64,000 nucleotides of DNA from assembly GCA_964592425.1 (NCBI GenBank), contig CAZQCG010000005.1:112713-176712 (forward strand), written 5' to 3'. The notes beneath the pieces were generated by a model. The model did no database searches and was not told the DNA's origin. It saw only the letters and a program-made list of their open reading frames with translations. Within the stretch, counting starts at the first letter, position 1. Each line of letters begins with the position of its first letter. The translations under genes were made by a program, and so were the position numbers. The DNA comes from Viridilinea sp964592425 (GTDB lineage Bacteria; Chloroflexota; Chloroflexia; Chloroflexales; Chloroflexaceae). Of the stretch, positions 51,704-60,904 are shown piece by piece.

Positions 51704-52699
51704 ATGGCCACATCAACCAGTAAACATCCTCTCTCCACGGTTCTCGCTGAGGAGCAACCCTACCTCTCGGTGGTCGTGCCAATCTATAACGAAGAAGAGA
51801 GCATCCCACAGCTCTACGCACGGCTGACCGCTGCGCTTGAGCAGTTGGGGCGGCCCTACGAGATCCTGGCCGTCGATGACGGCTCGCGTGATGGCACCTT
51901 CGCCCTATTGGGCAAGCTGGCCGAGCGTGATCAGCGCCTGCGTGTTGTGCGCTTCCGGCGCAACTTCGGGCAGACAGCTGGCTTCGCTGCTGGCTTCGAC
52001 CGCGCCCGCGGCGAGTGGGTGGTGACGATCGACGCCGATCTGCAGAATGACCCGCATGATATTCCGATGCTGCTGGCGAAGGCCGAGGCGGGCTTCGATG
52101 TGGTGAGCGGCTGGCGCGCGCGGCGCCAGGACGCCTTCCTCAACCGGCGTCTGCCCTCAATCATGGCCAACGCGATGATCTCCTGGGCCACCGGCGTGCG
52201 TCTGCATGACTACGGCTGCTCGTTGAAGGTCTACCGGGCCGAGGTAGTCAAAAATATCGATCTCTACGGCGAGTTGCACCGTTTCATCCCGGCGATTGCC
52301 TCCTGGCAGGGTGTAGCAGTGACCGAGCTGCCGGTCAACCACGCGGCCCGCAAATACGGCAAATCGAAGTACGGGCTTGGGCGCACAACGCGGGTGCTGC
52401 TCGACCTGATCACGGTACGTTTTCTGCTCTCCTACTCGACCCGCCCGATGCAGGTCTTCGGGCTGATTGGCCTGACCAGCGGGGCGATAGGGTCGGCCCT
52501 GTTGCTCTACCTCGGCTATGTGCGCCTGGTGCTGGTGCAGAATATCGGCGACCGCCCGCTCTTACTGCTGGCGGTGCTGCTGCTGCTGATCGGCGTACAG
52601 TTCCTGGGTATGGGCCTGCTGGGCGAGTTGATCACGCGGGTCTACTACGAGGGACGTAACCGCCCGATCTACGTGGTGCGCGAGGAGTTGAACCCGTGA
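51704..52699 (+). CDS. Glycosyltransferase family 2, dolichol-phosphate-mannosyltransferase-like
   Basis: 331 residues. GT-A domain with SVVVPIYNEEESI, VDDGSRDGT and the metal-binding DADLQNDP; two C-terminal membrane helices. Such enzymes put a sugar onto undecaprenyl phosphate for later transfer outside the cell. The start at ATG 51704 has GGAG upstream; an open extension to 51578 runs through tandem repeats and a hairpin. It overlaps the GT-C gene (GTGA), and the two probably act in sequence. Confidence 0.92.
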   Translation: MATSTSKHPLSTVLAEEQPYLSVVVPIYNEEESIPQLYARLTAALEQLGRPYEILAVDDGSRDGTFALLGKLAERDQRLRVVRFRRNFGQTAGFAAGFDRARGEWVVTIDADLQNDPHDIPMLLAKAEAGFDVVSGWRARRQDAFLNRRLPSIMANAMISWATGVRLHDYGCSLKVYRAEVVKNIDLYGELHRFIPAIASWQGVAVTELPVNHAARKYGKSKYGLGRTTRVLLDLITVRFLLSYSTRPMQVFGLIGLTSGAIGSALLLYLGYVRLVLVQNIGDRPLLLLAVLLLLIGVQFLGMGLLGELITRVYYEGRNRPIYVVREELNP

Positions 52700-54216
52700 C
52701 AGCTACGTCTGTGACGCGGATCGGCCGCCAGTTGAAGCTGCGTCCGTGGATCGCCAGCTTGCTGATCTTGTTACCGGCCTGCTCGATCTTCGTCGTCGCC
52801 CTGCGGGCTGGGCTGCTGCTGCGCCGCGATGAGAATATTATGCTGGCCAGCATTGCCGCTACCCAGTCCGGCATCGCTGAAAGCCCATTTTTGATGAGCA
52901 TCTCGCCGCTGGTTGTGGCTACGCTGCAGGCCGTTGGCCGCTTCGCTGAGATCATCGTTGTGGGGCGCGCCCTGGCGGCCCTGAGTGCCCTGGCATGCGC
53001 TTTGCTCACCGGTGCCCTGGCGCGGCAACTCTATGGCCCCGGCCTCCTACCTACTCTGGCGATGGCCTTGCTGCTCAGCAGTGCGCTCTTTGTCTATGAG
53101 GGCACTTTCATCCGGCCCAACCTGGCCGCCCTGGCTTTTGCCCTGGGGGCGATGCTGCTTCTGCTGCGCGCCGAGCAGGCTACGCCAGGTGCTGTGCTTC
53201 TGCTTAGCCTTGGCGCAGGCTTGCTTGCTGGTGTGGCCATCCAGGTCAAGGCGCTCGCCCTGGCGATGCTACCAATCGTGCCACTGCTCCTCTGGCGGCT
53301 GATGCGTGGGCCGCTTGCCGGATGGGCCACCTGGCGTTCAAGCCTGAGCCTGGCTGGCTGTCTGCTGGCCGGGGCTGCGGCTGCCCTGCTCCTGCTCGCC
53401 CTGCTGTTGGGCCAGGCTAGCCAACTTGACCAGATCCTTGGTATGCACCTGCGTGCCGCCAGCCCGTTGCCCCTGATCCAGCGGCTGGCCCTGAGTGCCA
53501 CAGAGGCCGGTGTGGTACTGGTTGGTCAGATCTGGCTGGTCATCCTCTTTACGGCGCACCTTCTAAGCGACCTGGGCCATGTCGGTGTCAGGCGTGAACG
53601 AGCGATCCTGTTGGCGCTCTGGGCGCTTGGCGTAGGCGCTATGCTGATCGGCACCTTTCCTTCATGGGATCATCACTATGTGTTTTTACTGCCGCCCCTG
53701 GCTATTGGTGCGGCGGCCCTGCTTCACACTGCCGCCAGCGCCTTGTTTGGCGAGGCCGAGGAGTCGCTGGGGCCACTGCTGCTGCTGACCGGACTGGCCC
53801 TGGCGGTCGCTGGCACTGGGCGCACGGCGACGCTACTCAGAGCGGAAGCACCTGGACGGCAGGAAGAGGCCGTGGCCCTGCTGTTGCATGAACGCACCGG
53901 CCCCACGGCTACTGTCTGGTCAGACAACCTGATCTTTCCGCTGCTGGCTGATCGTCCTACCGAACCATTGTTGAGCGACTTGAGTATGAAGCGGATCCTG
54001 GCCAGAGAGTTGCCGGAGCGCGATCTTTTTGCACTGATTGCCAGCCGCCCGCCAGCGGCGATTATTTTTTACGACGACCTCTTCGCGATCTTCCAGCAGT
54101 TGAGTGCGTGTCTCGATCAGCACGCCGAGCGCACGGTGATCGACCTTGCCGGGCGGCGTATCTACTGGCTACCGCCCGCAGCTATCCAGCGCATAGCTGC
54201 CTGTGGGACAAAATAA
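52696..54216 (+). CDS. GT-C fold membrane glycosyltransferase-like protein
   Basis: 506 residues, about eleven membrane helices and a short outside C-terminal domain. The first outside loop has LLLRRDENIML, with the acidic pair typical of GT39/GT83 (PMT/ArnT) enzymes that use polyprenyl-phosphate sugars. No closer identity is seen. GTG start overlapping the stop of the GT2 gene, and TAATG with the next, so the three form one operon. Likely acceptor: a protein or glycan outside the cell. Confidence 0.78.
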   Translation: MTATSVTRIGRQLKLRPWIASLLILLPACSIFVVALRAGLLLRRDENIMLASIAATQSGIAESPFLMSISPLVVATLQAVGRFAEIIVVGRALAALSALACALLTGALARQLYGPGLLPTLAMALLLSSALFVYEGTFIRPNLAALAFALGAMLLLLRAEQATPGAVLLLSLGAGLLAGVAIQVKALALAMLPIVPLLLWRLMRGPLAGWATWRSSLSLAGCLLAGAAAALLLLALLLGQASQLDQILGMHLRAASPLPLIQRLALSATEAGVVLVGQIWLVILFTAHLLSDLGHVGVRRERAILLALWALGVGAMLIGTFPSWDHHYVFLLPPLAIGAAALLHTAASALFGEAEESLGPLLLLTGLALAVAGTGRTATLLRAEAPGRQEEAVALLLHERTGPTATVWSDNLIFPLLADRPTEPLLSDLSMKRILARELPERDLFALIASRPPAAIIFYDDLFAIFQQLSACLDQHAERTVIDLAGRRIYWLPPAAIQRIAACGTK

Positions 54217-56171
54217 TGGGCACCGATCGCTTTGCTCATGTGCGCCGTCTGCCGCCGCCTGGCGTGGCTCGCGCCTATGCCCTGGCGGCGGCGGGGCTGG
54301 CCCTGGTTTGGGGTGGCCTCCTGCTCTGGCTGAGCTGGCAGCGTTACCTGGGCTTTAATGCTGCGATGTACGACCTGGGCAATATGGCTCAGGCGATTGC
54401 CTCGGTGCTGCGCGGGCAGCCGCTGGTGGTTACCTTTCCCGACGGCCCCCTGAGCCGGCTGGCGATGCATGTTGAGCTCGGTTATTTGCTGCTCGCCCCC
54501 CTCTGGGCGCTCTGGCCTGACCCGCGTATGCTCCTGCTGGTACAGACGGCCCTCTATACGGCGGGGGCCTGGCCGGCCTACCGGCTCGGCACACGCGCTG
54601 CCGCGCACCCCCTGGGCGGCTTGAGCCTGATGCTGATCTATCTCTTCTACCCGGTGGCCCTGACGGCTCTGCTCTTCGATTTCCACGGCGATACGCTGGC
54701 GATGCCGCTGCTGCTCTTTGCCCTTGAGGCCCTCGATCGGCGCGCCTGGGGCCAGTATGCCCTCTGGATCGCCCTGGCCCTCAGCTTCAAATTCTATGTC
54801 GCCCTGCCCGTCGCCATGCTTGGCCTGCTGCTGGTCTGGCAGCCCGCGACCCGCCGGGTGGGCCTGCTGACTACCGGTGCGGCGCTTGGCTACGGGCTGC
54901 TGGCCTTCCTGGTTATCCGCCCGCTCTTTACGACTGCAACCACTGCCGCAAGCCACCGCGGTTGGAACTACCTGGGTACCTATTTCGGTCAGTTCGAGCA
55001 GGTGTTTGCCACCGCCCCCGCCCGCCTGATCACGGCGGCGATCATCTTCAGCCCGTTGCTGTTGCTGCTGCGTGGTGGCTGGCCCTGGCTCTTGCCGGCC
55101 CTGCCGGTAGCGCTGGCGGCCCTGCTCAGCAGTGGGCCGGGTGGCTCGTTCGACTATCGTTACCATCACTATGCCACGGTCGTGCCGTTCCTGGTGATGG
55201 CTGCGGCAGTGGGCCTGGCGACCGCCCGCATGGCACCTTATCGGCCCGGGGCGCGTAGCTGGCGCAACGATATGCTTTTTACGGCCCTGCTGGTCGTCTT
55301 GCTCAGCGCTCTGCTGGTTGACATCCCGCTCAACCCGCGCTTCTGGCTGGCACCGCCAGGTATGGGCCGCGATCCTTCGGCCTATGGGCGCACTGAGCGT
55401 GATGCCGTCATGCGCGACTTCCTCGCCGCCCATGTGCCGCCTGAAGCGCCCCTGGCCGCCTCGACTTTTCTGGCTAGCCACCTGGTTGAACGCGAGACGC
55501 TCTACCTCACCCGCTATGCCGATGACCCTGGTGCCGAGCGGCTGCCGCAGCTTTTGCCGCAGGTGGACTATGTGCTCAGCGATGCCCTCTTCGACTGGCG
55601 ACGGATCAGTGGCACCCAGGTCTTCGGTGGCCCTGACTATGAGAGGCTGGCGATTGGTGTAATGCTGGCCGACCCGGCTTTTGGTCTGGTGCAGGCGCGT
55701 GATGGGCTGCTGCTCTTTCAGCGCGACCCGGCCCCCGGCCTGGCCCTGTCTCAGCAGTTCGAACGCCGATCCGCCACGACCCTGCCGCCGCTGAATGCCG
55801 ACCTGGGGCCGCTCAGGCTGCTCGGGGCCGAGGTACGGCCCCTGGGCGGGCGGGGCGCCTACCAGGCCAGCTTCGCCTGGACGCTCGACGCGCCGCTCAG
55901 CGGCACTGCGCCCATCGCCGTCAGCACGCTCGACGGGGTGGCTGGGGCGCGTATGGTCCACCTACCGACGTTCGCGATGTTGCCGGCTACTAGTTGGCGA
56001 CCCGGTGAGGTGATCCAGGAGCAGTTCGAGGTGGAACTGCCGGACGATCTACCACCCGGCAGCTTCACCTGGCGCGTGGCTCTCTACGACCCGGCCCATC
56101 CCGAAGCCTACGCCACCGACGAGCGTAGTCAACTAGGCCCGTCGGTGGTGATCACCACTTCCAGGGATTAA
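54216..56171 (+). CDS. DUF2079 membrane protein
   Basis: 651 residues. The first 400 hold about ten membrane helices (with FNAAMYDLGNMAQAIASVLRG near residue 50, the hallmark of DUF2079) and a large outside C-terminal domain of beta type follows. DUF2079 proteins are thought to be GT-C-like glycosyltransferases, but activity is unproven. The in-frame start at 54108 lies inside the previous gene; ATG 54216 shares a base with its TAA stop. Last gene of the glycosylation operon. Confidence 0.86.
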   Translation: MGTDRFAHVRRLPPPGVARAYALAAAGLALVWGGLLLWLSWQRYLGFNAAMYDLGNMAQAIASVLRGQPLVVTFPDGPLSRLAMHVELGYLLLAPLWALWPDPRMLLLVQTALYTAGAWPAYRLGTRAAAHPLGGLSLMLIYLFYPVALTALLFDFHGDTLAMPLLLFALEALDRRAWGQYALWIALALSFKFYVALPVAMLGLLLVWQPATRRVGLLTTGAALGYGLLAFLVIRPLFTTATTAASHRGWNYLGTYFGQFEQVFATAPARLITAAIIFSPLLLLLRGGWPWLLPALPVALAALLSSGPGGSFDYRYHHYATVVPFLVMAAAVGLATARMAPYRPGARSWRNDMLFTALLVVLLSALLVDIPLNPRFWLAPPGMGRDPSAYGRTERDAVMRDFLAAHVPPEAPLAASTFLASHLVERETLYLTRYADDPGAERLPQLLPQVDYVLSDALFDWRRISGTQVFGGPDYERLAIGVMLADPAFGLVQARDGLLLFQRDPAPGLALSQQFERRSATTLPPLNADLGPLRLLGAEVRPLGGRGAYQASFAWTLDAPLSGTAPIAVSTLDGVAGARMVHLPTFAMLPATSWRPGEVIQEQFEVELPDDLPPGSFTWRVALYDPAHPEAYATDERSQLGPSVVITTSRD

Positions 56172-56220
56172 GGCATGGTTTCAAACCGGCTTGACCAGCT
56201 GGGCGACAACCCGACAGCCT

Positions 56221-56247
56221 GACAGCCCCACACGGTGTGGGGCTGTC
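56221..56247. terminator. Bidirectional hairpin terminator
   Basis: GACAGCCCCACA-CGG-TGTGGGGCTGTC, 12-bp perfect stem, between the convergent DUF2079 and Gmad2 lipoprotein genes. No long T-tract on either side. Confidence 0.65.
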
Positions 56248-56290
56248 GGGGCGGTGGGCGCATGGTCAAGCGGAAATGTCCGTCTACGGC

Positions 56291-58513
56291 CTACTGCGGC
56301 TGGGGGGCCACCTGCAACGTGATGGTCTCTTCGGCGGTGATGGTGGCCGTCTCCTCGTTGCGGTCGCTCAGGGTGAGATAAATGATTCCACCGGCAGGCG
56401 GCGGGGTGAAGACCACCGGCCCGCTGAAAGCGAAGCCCAGCCCTTCACTCTCACGTACCTCAAGCGTACCCGTGCCAAGCTCAATCATACGTTCGTCGGT
56501 GACGCGATAGGTGAGCGTATTGCTGTAGGGGGCCAGGGAGGTCATCCCGTCGATGGTGGCCGGGCTGCCGATCAGCGCCCCGGCTTCGGGCGCAATGATC
56601 GTGATCTTCTGGATGACCTCGAGCGGCGGAATGGCTGTTGCGACAGCGCGAGGGTTAACCTGCAGCTGCACCAGCGAGCTAGCGGTTACCTGGCCGACCC
56701 CGTCGCGATCGTAGATCTCGACGACGATCGCGCCACCCTGCGGCGGCTCGGCAAAGCTGAGCGAGGCTGAGAAGGGCACGTTGAACTGGCCGGGCTGGCC
56801 GGCGATGGGGAAGCTGCCCTGGCCCAGGGTCTCGCGGGTGAGCGTGCGGATGACATAGTAGAGCTCGCGGAACTGCGGGTAGAGCACAGCGCGCCCGGTG
56901 ATCACTACCGGACTGCCCACTACTGTCCCACTTGATGGGCTCTCAATCGTGATCGCCTGGCGGCCTGGGGTTGGCGTCGGCGGCGGCACCGGGGTAGCGG
57001 TGGGTGGCGGCCCGGCCACACTCAGGTTAAGGGTGGTGCTGGCGTTGACCTGGCCGTTGGCCGGGTTGATGTCGAGCAGTTCAAGCGCAATCAGGCCGCC
57101 AGCCGGAGGCGGATTGAAGAAGACCTGGGCGGAGAAGCGGGCTCCGCCCTCCTGGGTACCGCCGACGCCAAACTGGCCGGCACCAATCTGATTACCCACG
57201 GCATCACGCACGCGGTAGTTCAGCTGGCTGGCCCCAGGCATTCGCACCGTGCGCCCGCTAATCGTCATTGGGCTGCCGACCTGCTGATTGGCAGACGGGC
57301 TCTCGATGATGATCGCCTGTGGCTGGGGGGCCACGTTGAGTTCGAGCCGCGTGCCAGCGACGATCTGGCCATTGACGGCGTTCTGGTCAAAGATCTCGAC
57401 AACGATCCGCCCACCGGCGGCTGGCAGGCCGAAGGGCACGCTGGCACTGAAGCTGCTCGGTCCACCGGGAACACCATTCACAGGGAAGACCCCGATGCCA
57501 AGGTTGCGCCCACCGGCCTCAAGCACGCGATAACCCAGCGTGCCCTGGAAGGGGAAGCGCGTGGTGCGCCCGGTAAGCACGACCGGGCTGCCCACCATTG
57601 TACCGGGAGGTGGGCTCTCAACGGTGATCGCCTGAGGCGGCTCAACCAGCAGCGGCAGGCGGGCACTGGCAAGCGGCGGGCTACCCGCCGGGCCGGGCTC
57701 GAAGACATCAAGGTTGATCTGGCTACCATTGGGTGGCAGGTTGAAGCTGAGCGACGGGTTGAAGCTGCCGCTACCATTGGCACTGGCCAGCACCGGGAAG
57801 GTGCCCGCGCCGAGGATGGCCCCGCCAGCATCACTAACCTGGAAGTTCAGCGTGCCCGCCAGCGGCAGCAGCGCCGTGCGTCCTGCAATCACTACCGGGC
57901 TACCGACACTGGTGCCGGGAGGCGGCCCATCGAACAGGATCTGCTGCTGCGGTGCCGCCGTGGGCGAGGGGGCTTCCGTCGGCGGCGGCGGTGCGAGGGT
58001 TGGCGTCACTTCGGGCGTGAGCGTGATCTCAGGCGTCACGGTCATGTCGGTCGGCAGTTCGCCTGTGGCTGCGCTGAGGCTCACTTGCACCCGGCTGAAG
58101 GCCAGCACGCTGCCATCAGTCGGGCTCAGTTCGATCAACTCCAGTGCGCCTGGCCCGGCCTGTTCGAGGCGATAGCTGATCGTAGCGCTGAAGATGCCAC
58201 TGCTGTTCGGCCCAGGCTCAACAGGCAGTGTGCCCTGGGCAAGCAGGTTGGTGGCCCCATCGAAGAGACGGTAGTTCAGGCTGGCAGCAGCAGGTAGGGC
58301 ACTGGTGCTGCCGCTCACACTGATCGGGCTGCTGACCGAGGCATTTGCTTGAGGTTCACTGATCGTAAGCGTGCGCGCATCCGAGGCCGGTGTGGTCGGC
58401 GTTGCCGGGGGGCTGCCGCCGAAGAAGCCGCAGCCGCTTAGTAGCAGGGCCAGTCCGAGCAGGGCCAGGTACCGGACAGGTGATCCGGCAGGCGAAGGGT
58501 GGCTCCAAAACAT
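56291..58513 (-). CDS. Lipoprotein with six Gmad2 (Ig-like) repeats
   Basis: 740 residues. Lipoprotein signal with lipobox LLSGC (Cys about residue 27), then six repeats of about 100 residues, each starting with a strand such as ITIESPSSGTVVGSPVVITG and followed by LxYRV and PPxGGxIxLEI segments. This matches the Gmad2 immunoglobulin-like domain of sporulation/germination proteins. Pro/Thr-rich linkers (TPEITLTPEVTP, TATPVPPPTPTP) separate some repeats. A surface binding or adhesion role is likely. The AAAGGAG lies just after the stop of the radical SAM gene, 13 bases upstream, so both are one operon. Confidence 0.88.
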   Translation of the reverse strand: MFWSHPSPAGSPVRYLALLGLALLLSGCGFFGGSPPATPTTPASDARTLTISEPQANASVSSPISVSGSTSALPAAASLNYRLFDGATNLLAQGTLPVEPGPNSSGIFSATISYRLEQAGPGALELIELSPTDGSVLAFSRVQVSLSAATGELPTDMTVTPEITLTPEVTPTLAPPPPTEAPSPTAAPQQQILFDGPPPGTSVGSPVVIAGRTALLPLAGTLNFQVSDAGGAILGAGTFPVLASANGSGSFNPSLSFNLPPNGSQINLDVFEPGPAGSPPLASARLPLLVEPPQAITVESPPPGTMVGSPVVLTGRTTRFPFQGTLGYRVLEAGGRNLGIGVFPVNGVPGGPSSFSASVPFGLPAAGGRIVVEIFDQNAVNGQIVAGTRLELNVAPQPQAIIIESPSANQQVGSPMTISGRTVRMPGASQLNYRVRDAVGNQIGAGQFGVGGTQEGGARFSAQVFFNPPPAGGLIALELLDINPANGQVNASTTLNLSVAGPPPTATPVPPPTPTPGRQAITIESPSSGTVVGSPVVITGRAVLYPQFRELYYVIRTLTRETLGQGSFPIAGQPGQFNVPFSASLSFAEPPQGGAIVVEIYDRDGVGQVTASSLVQLQVNPRAVATAIPPLEVIQKITIIAPEAGALIGSPATIDGMTSLAPYSNTLTYRVTDERMIELGTGTLEVRESEGLGFAFSGPVVFTPPPAGGIIYLTLSDRNEETATITAEETITLQVAPQPQ

Positions 58514-58526
58514 ACGGACTCCTTTA

Positions 58527-60629
58527 TCACAAGGGCGCGACACAAGATGACGGCGCTTCGCTGAGCTTGATCAACTCTGGCACAATCGCGCCGCTCTTGT
58601 CAAAGCGCATGATATAGCATGGAATGCTCGCCACCACTTGCTCCAGCGTAGCAAGTTCGTGTTGCCACCACTCCGCCGTCACCACGGAGCGGATCAGGGT
58701 CGCCAACAGGCGCCGCCAGATCATCTTCCTCTCGGTCAGCGGAATGATCGTATTGTCAGGAGCCTGTTCGAGGAAGCAGATCGCCCGGAGCGGCGCCGAG
58801 TTGGGTGAGACCTCGTCCGTTGTGCCATGACTCCAGGTACCGTGAACTCGCCACTCCGGCTCGGGATGCTCAGGATCGGTCGATGGCCAACAGCGAATGA
58901 CGTTGCGGTCATCACAGAGGATCTCCACCTGGAGGCTTGCGCGATCGGCGCTGGTGGCAGATGCGGCTTTGAGTAACTCCATCGTGGTCGACTTGCCAGC
59001 CTCAGAGTGGCCGACGAAAAGCATCCCCTGGCCATTGATGATGGCGGCCCCTGAATGGATCAGCACCGCCTGACGCTCGGCCAGCAGGGGGGCCAGCCAG
59101 ATCTGATCAGTGGGGAAGAGCGAGAGGGCGTGCCAGCCATGCTTGTGAATATACTCCAGTTCATGTGGCGGGCTGTAGATCATGCCATGCTGGTGATCCG
59201 GGCTGAAAACGGCTACACGGTGGAGTTCCTGGTCGCTGCCGTCGGGCCTAATGCCCCGGTAGAACCATGTGCCGTCAGGCCGGCGCGAGATAAGCCATGG
59301 CACGCGCCGGTAAAGCTCTCGCCCAAAATCCAGCGCCTGTAGGTCAGGTAGTTCAAAATGGTGACGCAGGGTGACGGTATCTTCGCCTGGGCCGTCGACG
59401 GCAAAGGCTAACAGTTCGTCACTAAAGCGGGTCGTACGCAAATCAAGGTCACTCTCCAGAGAGATGGTGATCCCCGCAATCCGAAAATAGCGCCGGTGGT
59501 TTGTCTGCCAATTCTGTTTGTAGCGCCCGGCCTCCTCGGTGACGGCACAGAGGTAGGGGATCGGTGCCGAATAGCGCCCTGTCTCCAGATAGGCATAAAC
59601 GCCACACCAGCGGCAATCAGCACGCTTGCTGCAACTGCCACAATGTGTGCGCCACTCGTCGCCACCGCGTACCTTGTCGGCACAGGCGGGGATAAACTCT
59701 TCCCAGGCCTCGCGCAGCGAGCCCTGCCGCAGGTCGTAGCGCAGGGCCGGATCCTTGATAAAGGAGCACCATGACATGCGCCCATAGGCATCAATATGAA
59801 ACTCGCGCCGATTGGCAATACAACTGGCGAAGAGCCGATCATCAGCCAGGCCGTCGCCAACAGCATCGGCACAGTCAGTGCATGTGGGGGCCTCGCCAGA
59901 GCGAGCCGGCACGTCCAGCTGTCCTAAATCCCTGATGCGCTCCTCGTAGTGTAGGTTAGGCGGATCGAGGGCGATCACCTGGTGGGGGGCGAGACGCTGG
60001 GCAGCGATAGCGCGGTTGGTGGCTGCTGTGCCCGAAGAGGAGAGATAGAGCCAGGGGGCACCCACCCGCCAGTGCGGGCTGAGGCGCTGAGCCAGGGCGC
60101 GCATCTCATCCCACTGGTGCCAATTGGCCTGCATCGGGATGAGTTGCACCACAAAACTAGCTCCCGCCTCGCGCAGGTAAGCAAAACCACGCATGGCCGC
60201 CTCGAAGCCGCCAGGAAAACGGGTCACTTCATCGTAGACTTCAGCGGTAGCCCCGTAGAGGGCAATCATCTTGGTGCCTTTGCGCCGTAACAACTGAGCG
60301 ATCGCCGGTGTGATGCAGGTGCCATTTGTGTTGAGGGCGTAGCCGGTGGCCTTGTGGGTAAGGTAGTCGAAGATCGCGCTGAAATCCTCCCGCAGCATCG
60401 GTTCGCCGCCGGAGATGCTCCAGCGGCGCGTGCCGAGCGCCCGCGCTTCGTCAACGATCCGACAGATCTCGGCATAGCTCAGTTCATCCGCCTGCTCACG
60501 CGCCCGTGGCGATAGCCAGAGCCAGCAGTGGCGGCAGGTGCTGTTACAACGGTAGGTTAGATCGATACGCCCTTCTAACGGCAGGCGGGGTATGTGTGAC
60601 AGACGAGTATAGCGTGTATAAGCGGTCAT
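58527..60629 (-). CDS. Radical SAM-SPASM/HPr-kinase-like fusion protein
   Basis: 700 residues from ATG 60629. The radical SAM domain (about 15-200) has the cluster motif CNSTCRHC and SGGEPMLRED. A SPASM-type Cys set follows (CTDC, CIANRRE, WCSF, then CGSCSKRADCRWC, about 250-355), for one or two extra 4Fe-4S clusters. The C-terminal half (about 370-700) starts FRIAGITISLESDL and carries the P-loop GHSEAGKST, matching HPr kinase-like proteins found in peptide-modification cassettes. ATG 60629 has GGAAGG six bases upstream and overlaps the stop of the 60-aa ORF. The first half could modify a peptide by a radical route, the second phosphorylate it. Confidence 0.85.
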   Translation of the reverse strand: MTAYTRYTRLSHIPRLPLEGRIDLTYRCNSTCRHCWLWLSPRAREQADELSYAEICRIVDEARALGTRRWSISGGEPMLREDFSAIFDYLTHKATGYALNTNGTCITPAIAQLLRRKGTKMIALYGATAEVYDEVTRFPGGFEAAMRGFAYLREAGASFVVQLIPMQANWHQWDEMRALAQRLSPHWRVGAPWLYLSSSGTAATNRAIAAQRLAPHQVIALDPPNLHYEERIRDLGQLDVPARSGEAPTCTDCADAVGDGLADDRLFASCIANRREFHIDAYGRMSWCSFIKDPALRYDLRQGSLREAWEEFIPACADKVRGGDEWRTHCGSCSKRADCRWCGVYAYLETGRYSAPIPYLCAVTEEAGRYKQNWQTNHRRYFRIAGITISLESDLDLRTTRFSDELLAFAVDGPGEDTVTLRHHFELPDLQALDFGRELYRRVPWLISRRPDGTWFYRGIRPDGSDQELHRVAVFSPDHQHGMIYSPPHELEYIHKHGWHALSLFPTDQIWLAPLLAERQAVLIHSGAAIINGQGMLFVGHSEAGKSTTMELLKAASATSADRASLQVEILCDDRNVIRCWPSTDPEHPEPEWRVHGTWSHGTTDEVSPNSAPLRAICFLEQAPDNTIIPLTERKMIWRRLLATLIRSVVTAEWWQHELATLEQVVASIPCYIMRFDKSGAIVPELIKLSEAPSSCVAPL

Positions 60630-60808
60630 AGCCATCCTTCCAAATAATCAATCGGGGGATGTACGCTGAGAGTGTAGTCTGCACGGGCGGCCCTTTCCAG
60701 AGCTATGTACGGCCATCCGGGTAGCAATGCATTAACTCGATGCTGCTCCGAGGCCCAGGCTGCGGGCTCAGCCCCACGTAGGAGCGCTTGCCGGCCTAAT
60801 ATGAGCAT
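60626..60808 (-). CDS. 60-residue ORF coupled to the radical SAM fusion gene
   Basis: Small soluble protein, 60 residues, no Cys, rich in Ala, Leu and aromatic residues (AAWASEQHRVN, LLPGWPYIALERAARADYTL, PPIDYLEGWL). Its TGA overlaps the radical SAM ATG (ATGA), which strongly suggests real translation and coupling. The ATG has only a weak AAGAA upstream and a stop lies four codons before it. It could be a precursor peptide, a small partner, or the remnant of a longer protein; no family is recognised. Confidence 0.5.
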   Translation of the reverse strand: MLILGRQALLRGAEPAAWASEQHRVNALLPGWPYIALERAARADYTLSVHPPIDYLEGWL

Positions 60809-60843
60809 ATCAGGTTCTTATCATTGATCTCGACAAGGTATGC

Positions 60844-60849
60844 TATAAT
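60844..60849 (+). promoter_or_regulatory. Extended -10 promoter of the golvesin-like gene
   Basis: TGC-TATAAT, perfect -10 plus TGn, about 56 bases before the start codon. It sits opposite the start region of the leftward 60-residue ORF. Confidence 0.6.
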
Positions 60850-60904
60850 CGTAAAGGCTACCCTGCCGTAGCCTCTACCATGTTCGTAGACAACGGAGGA
60901 ATGC

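Noticed and set aside
54162..55961. Open frame of 599 codons on the minus strand opposite the DUF2079 gene
   Set aside because: Gln/Arg/Gly-rich antisense shadow of a hydrophobic gene; the plus-strand gene has membrane helices and TAATG coupling.
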